Below are positions 33,961-45,569 of a stretch of DNA of 64,000 nucleotides, in pieces; the first letter of the stretch is position 1; every line of letters starts with the position of its first letter. Source of the stretch: Proteromonas lacertae (Eukaryota; Sar; Bigyra; Opalinata; Proteromonadidae); the NCBI GenBank assembly GCA_002245135.1, contig NGBS01000602.1, positions 1 to 64,000 of the forward strand, read 5' to 3'. The notes beneath the pieces are model-generated. The model made no database searches and was not told the origin of the DNA. It worked only from the letters and a program-made list of their open reading frames with translations. Position numbers and translations under genes: made by a program.

Positions 33961-36900
33961 ATGATATTATATCAGTATTTTCTATTATTGTTACTAATTA
34001 AATTTACTACACAAGAATAGTATATATTAATACATTTAAATCATAGTTTGTCGTGTGACAGAGACAGTATTAAAGATTCAATAGATGTTGCTTACTCAAA
34101 CATTGTAAGTCGATTTACAGATTATTTGAATATTATACAACTGCAGTCAGATATATTGACAAAGCATCCAGTAATTACTCCTAAATTTCTTGTTAGTGAT
34201 TTTGTTCAGTGTAGTACAAGATTTCCAGGATATTTAAATATATCTGAACAAAAATCAGGTCAATATGCAATTATGTATATGCCAGACCCAGCAAAAGGAG
34301 ATTGGGATAATACCAAGAAACAAGAAATGCTAAACATCCTCAGTAGTGCAGATACAACTTTACATTTTCTTCAAAAGATGTTAGGAAGTCCAGCCAATGG
34401 AATAACATTAGGAGATTCTCCCTATATTGATATGACATGGCCTAGAAATAGTATTAACCCAAATAGCTGTGATTATGGTTATGGCAATATCTGGCAGAAT
34501 GAGCATTTCCTGTGGGCTTATTATGGGAATGAAGAGAATAATCCTGAAGGAATACCTTATATAACTCCGCCGTATGTAAGTAGTATGTTAACTACAGGAT
34601 TAACACGAATGATGACTTTATGTGCATTAGTTAAAGATAACAATGGTAAAAGAATAGGAATAATCAGTAGTGATATGTTATTGGATAATTATTTCAGTGA
34701 AATAATTGAGAAATATCGACCAACTGATAATAGTCATATTGTCATAGTTCAATCTAATGGAACAATTGCCTATACATTGAATGAAACAATAAATATATTC
34801 TTTAAAGAAAAATTAGATGATTCTATCAGTTATACTGATTTATATAATACAAAACCATTGCAAAATCAATCCGCTGAGTTTAAACGAATATATGAATTGT
34901 TGTTATTGAATAGAACCACTGAAAATGGAACAATTCATGAATTCAGTAATAAGCAGATTGATATGATGATAAATGATGAAATGCATATAGTAACTTGGAG
35001 TGATTTGATATATGACACATTTTATTTATTATATTTAACACCAATAACTGATTTAGAACAATTGGCTTCATGGAGTGGTAATAAAAACATTTTAGTGTTT
35101 AGATATAACACTGGAGATGAATCTGCACAAGCTGAAGTAGGCATCACTAACAATGGTTCATTACCTATCTCATTAGCATTAAGAAAACCATTAATTGGAA
35201 GTATATATAATACAAATATTGATGAATTATATGAAGTTCAAAAAGGTGAAACTTATAAATTTAATATTACTGCTAATCTAAGTCAATGCTATAATGAAGG
35301 TAATATAGAAGCAGGAGGTTATTGTGTATTGCCATTTGTTTCCATTCATAATCCCCATCCGAATACTGGAAGATGCTTTCATGATATTTCATTTAATTCA
35401 ATAGGAATGTTAAATGATTGTAAATTAAGTGATGTTGGATTGGAATTTCAGAAATGTAAAGGTACAGATTTGCCTATTAGAGTATTTTATAAACAGCCAC
35501 AATTATGTACAAAAGGTCTTGAAATACCTGATGAAGATGTAAATATTCCTTGCGATAATATATCAAAATCATGGCTGTTTTATATACAAATTGTATTTTC
35601 AGTAATTACAGTTCTACTCTCCTGTTTTATATTTATAATTTTTACCTTGCGAAAGTTTTTATGGGTTGCTTTAACCACTCAAAGAACTTATATTTTATCA
35701 ATTGGTTTAGGGTATATCATCTACACTGTATCTTGTCTTGTATTGACTGGAACTTCAGGTGATGTTAGTTGTTGGATTGGTTTGTATTTTTATTATTTAG
35801 CTAATGTTTTTATTTCATCGTATATATTTACATATTATTATTATATGTATAGTTCAAATTATTGTATAACACATCATACATCAGAAGAGGAAATAAAGAA
35901 GAATATGGTTTTAGAAAGTGATTATATATATTATTTAAAGCGATTTGGAGTGATATTCTTAATAACAGCAATTCTATCAGCTAGTTTGAATCAAAATACT
36001 TTTGTATATGAATATGATAGAGAAGGAATACCAATATTCTATGAATCATGTGGAGCTGAAATTCTGAATATCACATTATCTTTGGGTTGTTCATTAATTG
36101 CCTATTTTCTATCAATAATTGATTGTTTTAAATTACTAAGAATCAAATTAGAGCTTAAAGTATTAGTAATGATACTTGGTTTATTAATTGGTAATTGTTT
36201 ATTTATTGTATTAAACTTATTATTTGCATTACATGCGATATCATTTAGTAATGCATTAATGGTTGTTGTATTTTATATAGTAATATCAGTATTGTATTAT
36301 ATCATTGTGCCTTCATTACTCCATATTAAAATCATTAATAATAGTAAAACAGCTGTAGTTGGACCATATGCTACAATTAATGGAACTTATACTGCGATTT
36401 TAGCAGATCCAATCAGTAGATATTGTTTAATGTTTCATATGAGAGATTTGCATTTGGAGGAGAATATTTATTACTTTTTAGATTCTATAAAATTCTATAA
36501 ATATGGTAATAATCCAATGTGTAATTTGAAGAAATTACATGTTTATGCACAAAAAATAATTGACAGATATATAAAAGATGGTTCAAAGTATCAAATCAAT
36601 ATAAGTTCATCTTTGAAATCAGAGATATTGAAATCCTATAATGTTGCTAATCCAGATGTATCAATGTTTGAAAAAGTAGATCAAGAAGTATTCCATTTAA
36701 TTGTGCAAAACTGTGGACAGTCATTTTTAGCCAGTATTCATGCGACAAAAGCAAAAGATTTGATGAGATGGTTTAATGGGTTTGAACAAATGAATCCTGA
36801 GTTACAAGATGCTGTAGTTGAAAAGATAGTTGCTTATCGAGAAGAACAGAAATTAAAGAATGAAGGTGATGATGATGGAAAAGGCCAGAATTCTTCTGTA

Positions 36901-37236
36901 TTTAGTAGAAATGAAAGTTCTGATTTAGCTTTCCAATCTATTCAACATATGAATCCATCAGCTCCAAATACGATCATGAGAACTTCAAATCAGCCTGGTG
37001 GTAGTAGTAACAGTAGTAGTGCTGGTGCTGTAAGAATAACCAATTATGCATCACATGCTCACTTACTTATGAGTGATTCTTGTAGATCTATACACAACAC
37101 AATGAAAATAACCAATACTAGTAATGTTCCTACTCCAGGTAATATTACTGCTGCTTTGAATAATATTAAAGAACCAAGTGCTGCTTCTTCAAAGTTGAAT
37201 GATACAATCTCACCTGTTGAGCCTTTCAATAGTTAA
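33961..37236 (+). CDS. Cache - 7TM - RGS receptor
   Basis: Exon 1 (33961-34019) codes a signal peptide, MILYQYFLLLLLIKF; a 27-nt intron (34020-34046) joins it in phase to the long exon, total 1,082 residues. The extracellular part (to about 520) holds a double-Cache-like sensor: YITPPYVSSMLTTGL, then GKRIGIISSDMLLDNYF. Seven membrane helices lie at about 528-780, starting WLFYIQIVFSVITVLL. An RGS domain follows at about 811-915: DLHLEENIYYFLDSIKFY ... YQINISSSLKSEI ... EVFHLIVQN, which matches the RGS fold in order. The tail is Ser/Asn-rich. RGS domains speed GTP hydrolysis by G-alpha, so this is a receptor with a built-in off-switch, comparable in idea to plant AtRGS1. Confidence 0.85.
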
Positions 37237-37433
37237 ATATACATAACGTAAAATATAATAAAACCTATTTTAATCGATTATTTCTGTTTTTAAAACATTT
37301 TTTATATAACACATAGAATAAAACGATCAAATTTTTAAGAAACAAATTCGTTATTTCTTTTTCTCGTCTATATTTATAAATCTACCGAATATAATATAAA
37401 CATTAGATTATATATATAGATATCTTCAGAAAA

Positions 37434-39272
37434 ATGGGTAATTGTTTAGGAAGGTATGATTAGATCTTATTGTTTTATAGTAATTCTAACTTTAATAAAA
37501 AAATTATTAGTATAGAACATTTTGAGGTTGAAAGAGTTTTAGGAAAAGGTGGATTCGGAAAAGTAAATGCAGTTAAGAAAATTACAGCACCACACAAAGG
37601 TGAGTGGTATGCGATGAAAACTATGGATAAAAAAAGACTATTACATTCGACGAAAGGCGATGCTGCTCGTATAATGGTGTTTGCGGAAAGAAACATATTA
37701 GCACAAGTTCACCATCCTTTTATATGTAATTCTCACTGTATTAATATATTTTATTAATTATTTTATAATAGTCGCATTTCAAGATGATTATAATTTGTAT
37801 ATTGTTATGGATCTTGCTGTAGGAGGAGATCTTCGTTATCAAGTATATATATATACATTTATTATTATTTCTTAAAATAGTTATCAATAACTGAAAATGG
37901 TTTTGATGAAGAAAGATGTCGATTTTATATAGCTCAATGTGTTCTAGCATTATGCTATTTACACAGTAAAAAAATAATTCACAGAGATATAAAACCAGAT
38001 AATATGTTAATGGATGCTAAAGGTTACTGTAAATTAAGTGATTTTGGTTTATCTCGAACTTTACCTGAAGATGGGTATTGTAGAGAAGGTGGTGGTACTT
38101 TATCTTACATGGCACCTGAAATATATCTAGTAAAAGGGCATAAACACTCATATCCTTCGGATTGGTGGAGTGTAGGTATAATGACATATGAATTCCTTAC
38201 AAAAAGGAGGCCATACCATCAGAGTGAATTAAAAGAGATGACAGGAAGTACAGCTCACAAAGTACTGAGATTCGAAAAAGATTCACCAGCTTATGAAAAA
38301 TTAGCACCATTTTCAGATGAAGTGAAAGACTTTATCTATCAATTATTGCGAATAAATCCAAATAAACGACTAGGTGCCAATGGAGATAAAGAAGTTCAAT
38401 TTCATCCTTGGTTACAGTTTTTCGATTATAAATCCCTAATATCATTTAAATATCCATCAGTTCCATATGTTCCACGAACAGACGAAGCAAATTGTAGTAA
38501 TAAATACGAAGTGGATGATTTATATGAACAGAATAGGAATAAAATGAATGATCCATTTGTAGCAATGCAAAATGAATTATTCAGAGGTTATGAATATAAT
38601 ATAACGAATGATGAAGAAGAAGAGAATCGAAAACGACATCATCATCGTCATCAAGTAGTTCCAATTCCACAGAAGAAGCCAATAGGAGGAGAAGATGAAG
38701 ATGATAATAAAAGAGAACAACAAAATCATCATCATAATGATGATGGTGATGGTGAGAATAATGATGAAAATGATGAAAGTCATAAGTCAAGACACCGAAG
38801 TAATGAAGTAGTTCCATTTCAACCACCAACACCAGAATATAATCATCATGAAACACCAAATGAAGGAGAAAATAATGAAAATAATAATAATAATAATAAT
38901 AATAATGAAGATGAAAGAGGAGGTGAAGAAGAAGAAGATAAAGATATGCATCATCATGAACATTACAATCAACAACAAGGAGAAGAAATGATATTAGATT
39001 CAGCAGTTCCAGAAATGAAAATCAAAGCAAAAACCATCTTAACTCCACCACAATTAGCATTAAAGAATATGAAGAAACAATTTTCAAATGACTGTAATAA
39101 TATGGAGAGTACGTTTAGTAGAGTAGAAAGTTTTGAATTGAATAGTGGTAGACCATTAGCCTCTACTCTGTGTACCGAATCTGCAGTATGTAGTGGAAGA
39201 GAAGAATCTGGAAGACAAAGTGAAAAAACTTGTGAAGATGTAAGGGTAGTAGAAGATCCAGAACATCTTTAA
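37434..39272 (+). CDS. AGC-family kinase, YANK/STK32 type
   Basis: Exons joined at introns 37454-37480, 37738-37771 and 37843-37880 give 579 residues. The N-terminus MGNCLG is a consensus site for myristoylation plus palmitoylation, as in YANK kinases, which places it at a membrane. The kinase domain (about 18-290) has [35 protein letters not shown] and YMAPEI, so it should be active. [21 protein letters not shown] and [15 protein letters not shown]...RRPYH are typical of YANK. The C-terminal 220 residues are low complexity (His, Asn, Asp and Glu-rich) with no recognisable AGC hydrophobic motif. Confidence 0.85.
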
Positions 39273-39566
39273 ATGATTATTTATTCGTAATTTGAATAAA
39301 AATAAAAATAATAATAAAAAGTGTGTATATAATAAATTATATATAGTATTAAATTACTCTCTACATTTTTAATTTTTCTAATTTGTAATGTAATGTGTTA
39401 TTTTATGGGGGATATCTATCATTATTTCATGCAATCAATCAAATAATATATTGAATAATATATGGATGAATATGTTAGTGAAAATAAAGATAAAAAAATT
39501 TACTATTAAACCACTCAATTATTGGTTTGAGGCTTGATTTGTTCTTTTTCTCTTTACTTTAGAAAA

Positions 39567-40604
39567 TGAGTGATTTATTGGATGAAAATTTACTATCCTT
39601 CTTGAAAGACGAATACAAAGTATATTCCGGCGTAAATATATTATTTAGATCATAAAATCATCACCTCGTTGTGGTATTTCGTATATCCTCGTGATAGAAA
39701 ACAAGTTAAGTACCGAACATGAAGTGTTGAAGGTGATTGATGTTAGAAAGTACCAAAAGAAAAGATCCAAGAATATTTGTCAGCTTTAGAAGTAGTTAAT
39801 AAAATCAATGATGAGCATAACTATCTTGTAAAATATTCGATGATAAAAGAAGAAAATGGTTATATTTATTTGAAGATGCGAGAATTTATTGGTTCATTAG
39901 ATGTTGAAGATATAAATATATATCCAATATATGAGAATATGATGAGTAAAGACTATAAAGAGAAAACAGAAGAGGAAGAAGAAGATGATGATGAAAAAGA
40001 AGAAGATGACGATGAAAAAGAAGAAGAAGAAGAAGATGATGATGAAGATGAAGATGATGAAGATGAAGATGATGATGATGATGATGAAAATAATCATAAA
40101 AATAAGAAATCACAAAGAAGAAGAAAGAAAATAGAATATAAATACAGAAAAGGAAGTTACAGATATAATGCATATTATGATATTTGTTATTCAGTATATC
40201 TTTTACACTCAAACAATCTTATTCATGGAAATATAAGTAAAAAGAATATATTCTATTACAGCAAACATTTCTATTTATCTGATTACTGTCAATACTTATT
40301 ACATGATGTTGACATTACAGAAAAAGTAGATGATGATATACATTATACAACTGTCAGAAGTAGAAAAGTATATGTCGGTAATAAAAAAGAAGATATATCC
40401 AGTTTAGGATATATTCAAGAATATTTATCTAAAATAGTTACAGGCCGTTCCTTTTATGATAGATATAACAAAATAGATGAAGATAGTAATCCTGATGCAG
40501 TAGTGCAATGGTTATGGGAAGATACACAAGATGGAGAATATTGTATTGAAGAAATTCTTAAGAAACTAAATAGTATAATTGATTATATATTATTTAATCA
40601 ATAA
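39567..40604 (+). CDS. Pseudokinase with acidic insert
   Basis: Starts at 39567 (MSDLLDENLLSFLKDEYKV). The N-lobe continues after a very short apparent intron at 39632 (17 nt). A one-base offset near 39750 separates VLKVIDVRK from the next part, so either another small intron or a sequence error is present. The fold follows a kinase: the C-lobe has NLIHGNISKKNIFYYS in place of HRDLKxxN and FYLSDYCQ in place of DFG. The catalytic Asp is replaced and the DFG is DYC, so catalysis is unlikely. Between the N-lobe and the C-lobe there is an Asp/Glu/Lys insert of about 60 residues (39970-40110). It may act as a scaffold. It follows the YANK gene by about 300 bases. Confidence 0.65.
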
Positions 40605-40637
40605 TAGAATTGAAAGTTAAAGAATGGGAAAACGAGT

Positions 40638-40868
40638 ATGGATTTGATCCAGAAACAGAGAGCTGTATGTATGATGAGATTGATAGATCTAGAGATGAAT
40701 AGTAAAAGTTTAAGAAAGAAGATTAGTGGATTAAGAGCAAAAATATTTGCATTTGAAAAAGAAAAAGAAGAATATATAAAGAGAATAAGAGAATTAGAAA
40801 ATGAGAATGAATCATTAACTAAAGGAAATAATGAATTATCTGTAAAAAGAAAGAAATTAACAGATTAA
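40638..40868 (+). CDS. Small coiled-coil protein
   Basis: 76 residues from ATG at 40638 (MDLIQKQRAVCMM); an alternative start at 40624 with a 17-nt intron is possible. Almost the whole length is charged helix with heptad leucines and isoleucines (EYIKRIRELENENESLTK). No basic DNA-binding region is clear. It might be a separate gene or a lost exon of a neighbour. Confidence 0.4.
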   Translation: MDLIQKQRAVCMMRLIDLEMNSKSLRKKISGLRAKIFAFEKEKEEYIKRIRELENENESLTKGNNELSVKRKKLTD

Positions 40869-40913
40869 TGATAATAAAGATAATCATATTTTTATTATTC
40901 TACAATCAACCAT

Positions 40914-43012
40914 TTAGGATAGAGTTACTATTGTATAAAATCCATCATTGTTTATAATTACATATGGATATAAATTGTTTGGAAGATCTGTATATAATAC
41001 ATTATTACATTTAAATATATCAATAATTGAGAATGTTCTTTTCTTCTTATCAAATATTACTTCACAATTGTATTTATCCAAATGTAGTTTATCTATTTTG
41101 TGAGTTTTACCAATATTACCCCATTGAATTCTATTGCCAAGATTTATCTCACAATATTCTCCTTCTTTGCCATACTCCATTCTAGATGATTCTACAACAG
41201 CACCTATTCTAAAATCTAGTGATGAAGATGAGAAATAAGAAGTGATAGACTGCATTTTCCCATCTTTTATTTAACATACATCTTTTATTATTATTCCTAC
41301 TATTACTTCGAGTTGTTCTTTTATTTTCACTAATTTTATAGCCAAAAGTTTCTATAAAATGAATTTCTAAGATAGAATATAATTTCATTTTTTATACTTT
41401 CAAATATCGCTAATCTTATTGAATATTCTTTTTCATCCCAGATATTCTTAGCAACTATTCTTAAATAGCCTGCACATAATTCAGTTGTTAATCCACTAAT
41501 TTCACCTGTCTCTTTATTGAATGATAAACCATTTGGTAATTCTATTGATAAAATTATAACATTTATACTTGATTTTAGATAGAATTCTTCTACATCTACC
41601 ATCAACTATTGGTATTAAACATACTTTCACGTTTAAATATATCTCTCCTTCATATTCGAATTCTTTTATTCTTCTATCTATCAATATTACATTACATCTT
41701 TTATATACATTTTATTCTTTTTCTTTTCTTTCATCTTTTATAATCTCATTAATTAATTCATTCTCTCTATCTTCAATTCCTCTATTATGAATATAATAAT
41801 ATATATTGTTAATGTTTTCACCATGCTTTAAAAAGATTTTGTCATTTTCAATTAAATCATATACAATTTCCATTCCACATTTCTCTACCATTACATCAAG
41901 TATTTGATATAATTCACTTTCGTTTTCTCTCATATATGTAAATAAACATTTCAAAATATTTTCATTTCTTTTCTTTCTTTTCATAAAATCATTCCATTTA
42001 TTCATTTTATATTCATTTAATATTTCATCAAATAATTCTTTATATGTTTCATAGATTAAACATAAGTCATTTTCATATATCATTAACATTACCATCATTT
42101 TAATAATCATATTTCCTTCAACTAACAATACTTTTAACTCTTTATTATTTTCCATTAAAAAATTAGGATTAATCATTTCTTCTTCTATTAAAAAATAGAA
42201 TAGAAATGGTTTATACTTTTCATTTCGATTTCTTCATTTTCTTTTGGATACTTATCTATCACATATTCATATAATATTTGGTTTTTGATTTTTGGAATTG
42301 AGATATATCTTATTAACTGATTTGTTTCATTTTCATTTATTCTGTTCATTATCTCTTTCATTATTTCATTTTCTTCTTCATTCAAATATTTCTCATTCAT
42401 TAACATATAACCATTCAATAATTCTTTTAATTCACTTCTATTTCCATTAAATGTTACTTCATTACTAAAGATTTCTTTTATACTATTCACATTCATCTCA
42501 TTTATCATTTTATCATTCAATAATCGATAATTTTTCATACTTAAGTATTTATTCATTTCTATCTTCATTTCTAATAGATTCTTATTCTCAAGTATGTATT
42601 TCTCATTCAACAATTCAACAATCATTTTATCATTTTCATTCATTCTTTTCAGTATATACTCTTTCAGTATTTTCAACAATCTATTCTCATTATAACAAAC
42701 ACAAATCAATAACAGTTTAACACAGTTATTATCTTCAACATTTATATCATTTCCTTCATAATATCTTTCTAACATCAGAAATACATCTTTATTACATCCT
42801 TCATATAACTCTAATGGTTCTTTAAACTCTTTATCTTCTAAAATCTCTCGAAATGTGTCATTACAACAACACAATAATGATTTCAATGTTTTCATTTCTT
42901 CATTTTCAACTAATACTCTCAAATCACCATATCCACACTTTATCATTTTTCGAATAAGACTATTTAGATATATTATAGCATAATTGAGCCGATTGATTAT
43001 TATACCCTTCAT
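40914..43012 (-). pseudogene. BTB / Ig-like (PIG) / SPRY gene, copy 2, broken
   Basis: Reading 43012 to 40914. A BTB/POZ part (CGYGDLRVLVENEEMKTLKS, then LELYEGCNKDVFLMLERYYE) aligns with copy 1 at 11.7 kb, followed by a long helical BACK-like part. A 32-nt intron near 42190 joins it in phase to the next piece (to 41712). Then a stop after EIIKDERKEKE interrupts the frame just before an Ig-like domain (GLSFNKETGEISGLTTEL) and, after another break, the last part of a SPRY domain (SSLDFRIGAVVESSRMEY ... LYPYVIINNDGFYTIV). At least two frame breaks, so it is probably not functional, although the BTB-BACK part could still be made. The order BTB, BACK, PIG, SPRY is shared by both copies. Confidence 0.65.
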
Positions 43013-43325
43013 TTTTATGTATATTTGATTTAATTATCATTTCTATAGTCTTAAAATTGATAAAATATGAAAAAGCTTGATACTTGTCAAATCAATGTAA
43101 TTTACATTTCAAATGTCATAATCAATTTTTCATTTCATGAGTTATTAATACTTAGTTACACATAAATAATAATAATAAACAATACACCTAACAACTATTT
43201 TTAACATATTAATTTCTAAACATTACAAATAAAACACAAAAATACAAAATATAGAAAAACAATTTCAATGTAAAACAAACTATGTAGTATTACACTAATA
43301 TTCACCATAATAGTAATAATAATTA
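43013..43325. other. Intergenic stretch
   Basis: AT-rich spacer between two minus-strand genes. It contains an AAGCTTGATACTTGTCAAATC segment related to the recurring promoter-like words, and otherwise A/T runs. No gene or RNA recognised. Confidence 0.4.
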
Positions 43326-44806
43326 CTATTGCTTATCCTCAAATACATAATTAATCAAATGTTCAATAGGAATTATTCTTCCACAACGATCAAGTTGATA
43401 TCTTGGATGGGTAATATCATATTCTAAATATCTTTCAATATCATCACCATTTGGAGCAATTTCAGTCCTTCTATAGTCAGAAATTGGAATATTCTGGATA
43501 AATCTGAAATATTCTTTCGCTGTTCCATCTTCTTCTTTTACAAATGATGTAGTTGAATTAATACCTGGTAAATTCTCCATCGTTTCTCTTTTACCTTTTA
43601 ATTCCATCACTTGAGTTGGTTTTGGTGATTCTGGTTCATTCTTTGTTACTGTTTTTGAATTTAAGTGTGTTTGAGAATTACAGGGAGATAATGGTGGAAA
43701 TGAATTAATAACATCTGATAATGAACCCATATCCATGTAATCTACATCATAATTGAATATATTATTATTATTATTATTATTATTTTGAATTGGTGTATAT
43801 TGTAATGGAGTTGTGTAACTTTCATTTTTTATTGATATTTGTAATGGAGGTGGTAATGTTGGTGATAATGGTTCAATTGGTGGTGGAGGTATTTCAATAT
43901 CTTGTACTTTCGATGTTTCATTGATATCTGGATATGATGAAATTGGTAATTCATTGTTAGTATATTCCATCACATCTGATGACTTTTCATCTAAAACTAT
44001 ATCATTCATCATTAATGGAGTAATATTGTTATTATTATTTGTAGATATTTTCATTGGTGATTTTGGTATGTCTTTATTATTATTATATTTATTATTCAAC
44101 TTCTTTGATGATGATGATAATGATGATTTCAAGGAATGAATAGGTGATAGAATACTCGATAGATTATTACTTAATCTATTTGTTATTGTGGTTGTGATGG
44201 ATGAAGGTGTTGTTGGAGTTGGAGTTGGAGTAGTAGTTGAACATCGTCGTGAGGTACATAGACGAAAAGGAGGTGAAGTAACTCTATCTCTACAGATTAA
44301 ATTATTATCGTCAAATTTTTCAAATAAATAAACATAAAAACTATACAAGAATTCTGTGTGTGTCAATGGTCTACCATAATTCCATCCCTTTAATCTTGGA
44401 TTTATAGTAAATACTATCTTATCAACCAACTATTCATATACATAGTGTTTAAATTTATACATTTCCTTTTTCTACAGCTAGATAATATGGAGATTCACTC
44501 AACATATCTGTATTTATACTGTCAATTGGAACTACATCACCCACGGAGTGAGCATCTGACTGTACACCTATTAATGAGAATCTGCCATAAACTAAAAAAG
44601 CAGGAGATTTGATTTCACTAGCATTGATATAGACATTTATTGATTGACCACAAAATCCATTTTCCTATTAGAATAACATTCTTCAAGACAAATACTTTAT
44701 GTTTACCATCGGTATGATCTGGAAAGCATAGGAGGTGTTTTTTGTTCTTTGTTTTATTGTTTCTCCTATAAATGGAACTCCAATTTATAGTTGGGTCTAA
44801 AAACAT
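43326..44806 (-). CDS. Unrecognised protein with novel-looking N-terminal domain
   Basis: Three exons joined at introns 44665-44695 and 44430-44460 (both 31 nt) give 472 residues from ATG 44806 (MFLDPTINWSSIYRRNNKTK). The first 150 residues look like a compact domain with strong conserved-looking features: CFPDHTDGKH, GQSINVYINASEI, FLVYGRFSLIGVQSDAHSVG, then INPRLKGWNYGRPLTH. I do not recognise it. The middle is a long Ser/Thr/Pro/Asn-rich region; the C-terminus (DYRRTEIAPNGDDIERYLEY, then IPIEHLINYVFEDKQ) looks folded. A beta-rich N-domain with a long disordered tail would fit a transcription factor, but that is a guess. Confidence 0.6.
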
Positions 44807-44898
44807 GAAATAAAATTCTTCTGAAACGACTAACTATGCATTATTTTTAAAAATTCTAGTGAAAATAACAGCATTAAGAAACAAACAAATTAAATAAT

Positions 44899-45489
44899 TT
44901 ACAAACCAAGTAACTCATAATCATCATGTTCTTCTTTGAAATCTTGTAAATGTTCCCTGATTTTACTACTATCTACCCATGTGACATAATCTTCATTGTT
45001 TCTAGTGACTAAAAATGCAGGGTCAGTTACTATTTCTGGACCTACTCTCACTTGTCCTGTTTCAATTAATGTAATTGCTTCAGTCAAGTTTTGAGACATT
45101 CTTAAGCTTACCATCACAACTGGTAAACGTCTTCTGCAAAACCTAGAAGCTCCCAATTTTTCACAATCTACTAAACTACCTTGCTTTGGGATTAGTCCCA
45201 TATTATATAATTTTCCTAACAGCTGTTCTGTTGTTTTTTGACGATATGGACTATTAGCTTTCATTGCTTTCAATTTTGTTACTAATGAGGTTACTAAACC
45301 ACATATTTTGTTATATCTATTATTATATAATACACATAAAATGATTTACTTATAATAATCTTCTTTATGTTCTATGTGAAATCTTCTTATGACAGATATA
45401 TCGTGGAATTTCTTCTCTTTCTTATATTCTAAGAAGTTAGTTTTCTTTAATAACTTCTGTTCGTGAAATTTCAGCTTACGTAATGACAT
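44899..45489 (-). CDS. IMP3: U3 snoRNP protein IMP3
   Basis: Starts at 45489 (MSLRKLKFHEQKLLKKTNFL), one intron at 45317-45349 (33 nt); 185 residues, almost exactly the usual size (184 in human). The N-terminal 'RKLKFHEQKLLKK..FL..K', the S4-type segment with SRFCRRRLPVVMVSLRMSQN, then LIETGQVRVGPEIVTDPAFL and a final HDDYELL are diagnostic of IMP3. It joins U3 snoRNA to the pre-18S rRNA in the small-subunit processome in the nucleolus. Confidence 0.95.
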
Positions 45490-45569
45490 TTTTATAATGC
45501 AAATATAAATACACTCAATACAATAGAAGACATCAGTTTTTTGTATTAGACAAAAACAAAGTGCAATAG

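Noticed and set aside
38577-38978. Antisense open frames rich in His, Ile and Leu opposite the YANK gene
   Set aside because: They mirror the low-complexity GAT/CAT repeats of the kinase tail and have no domain of their own.
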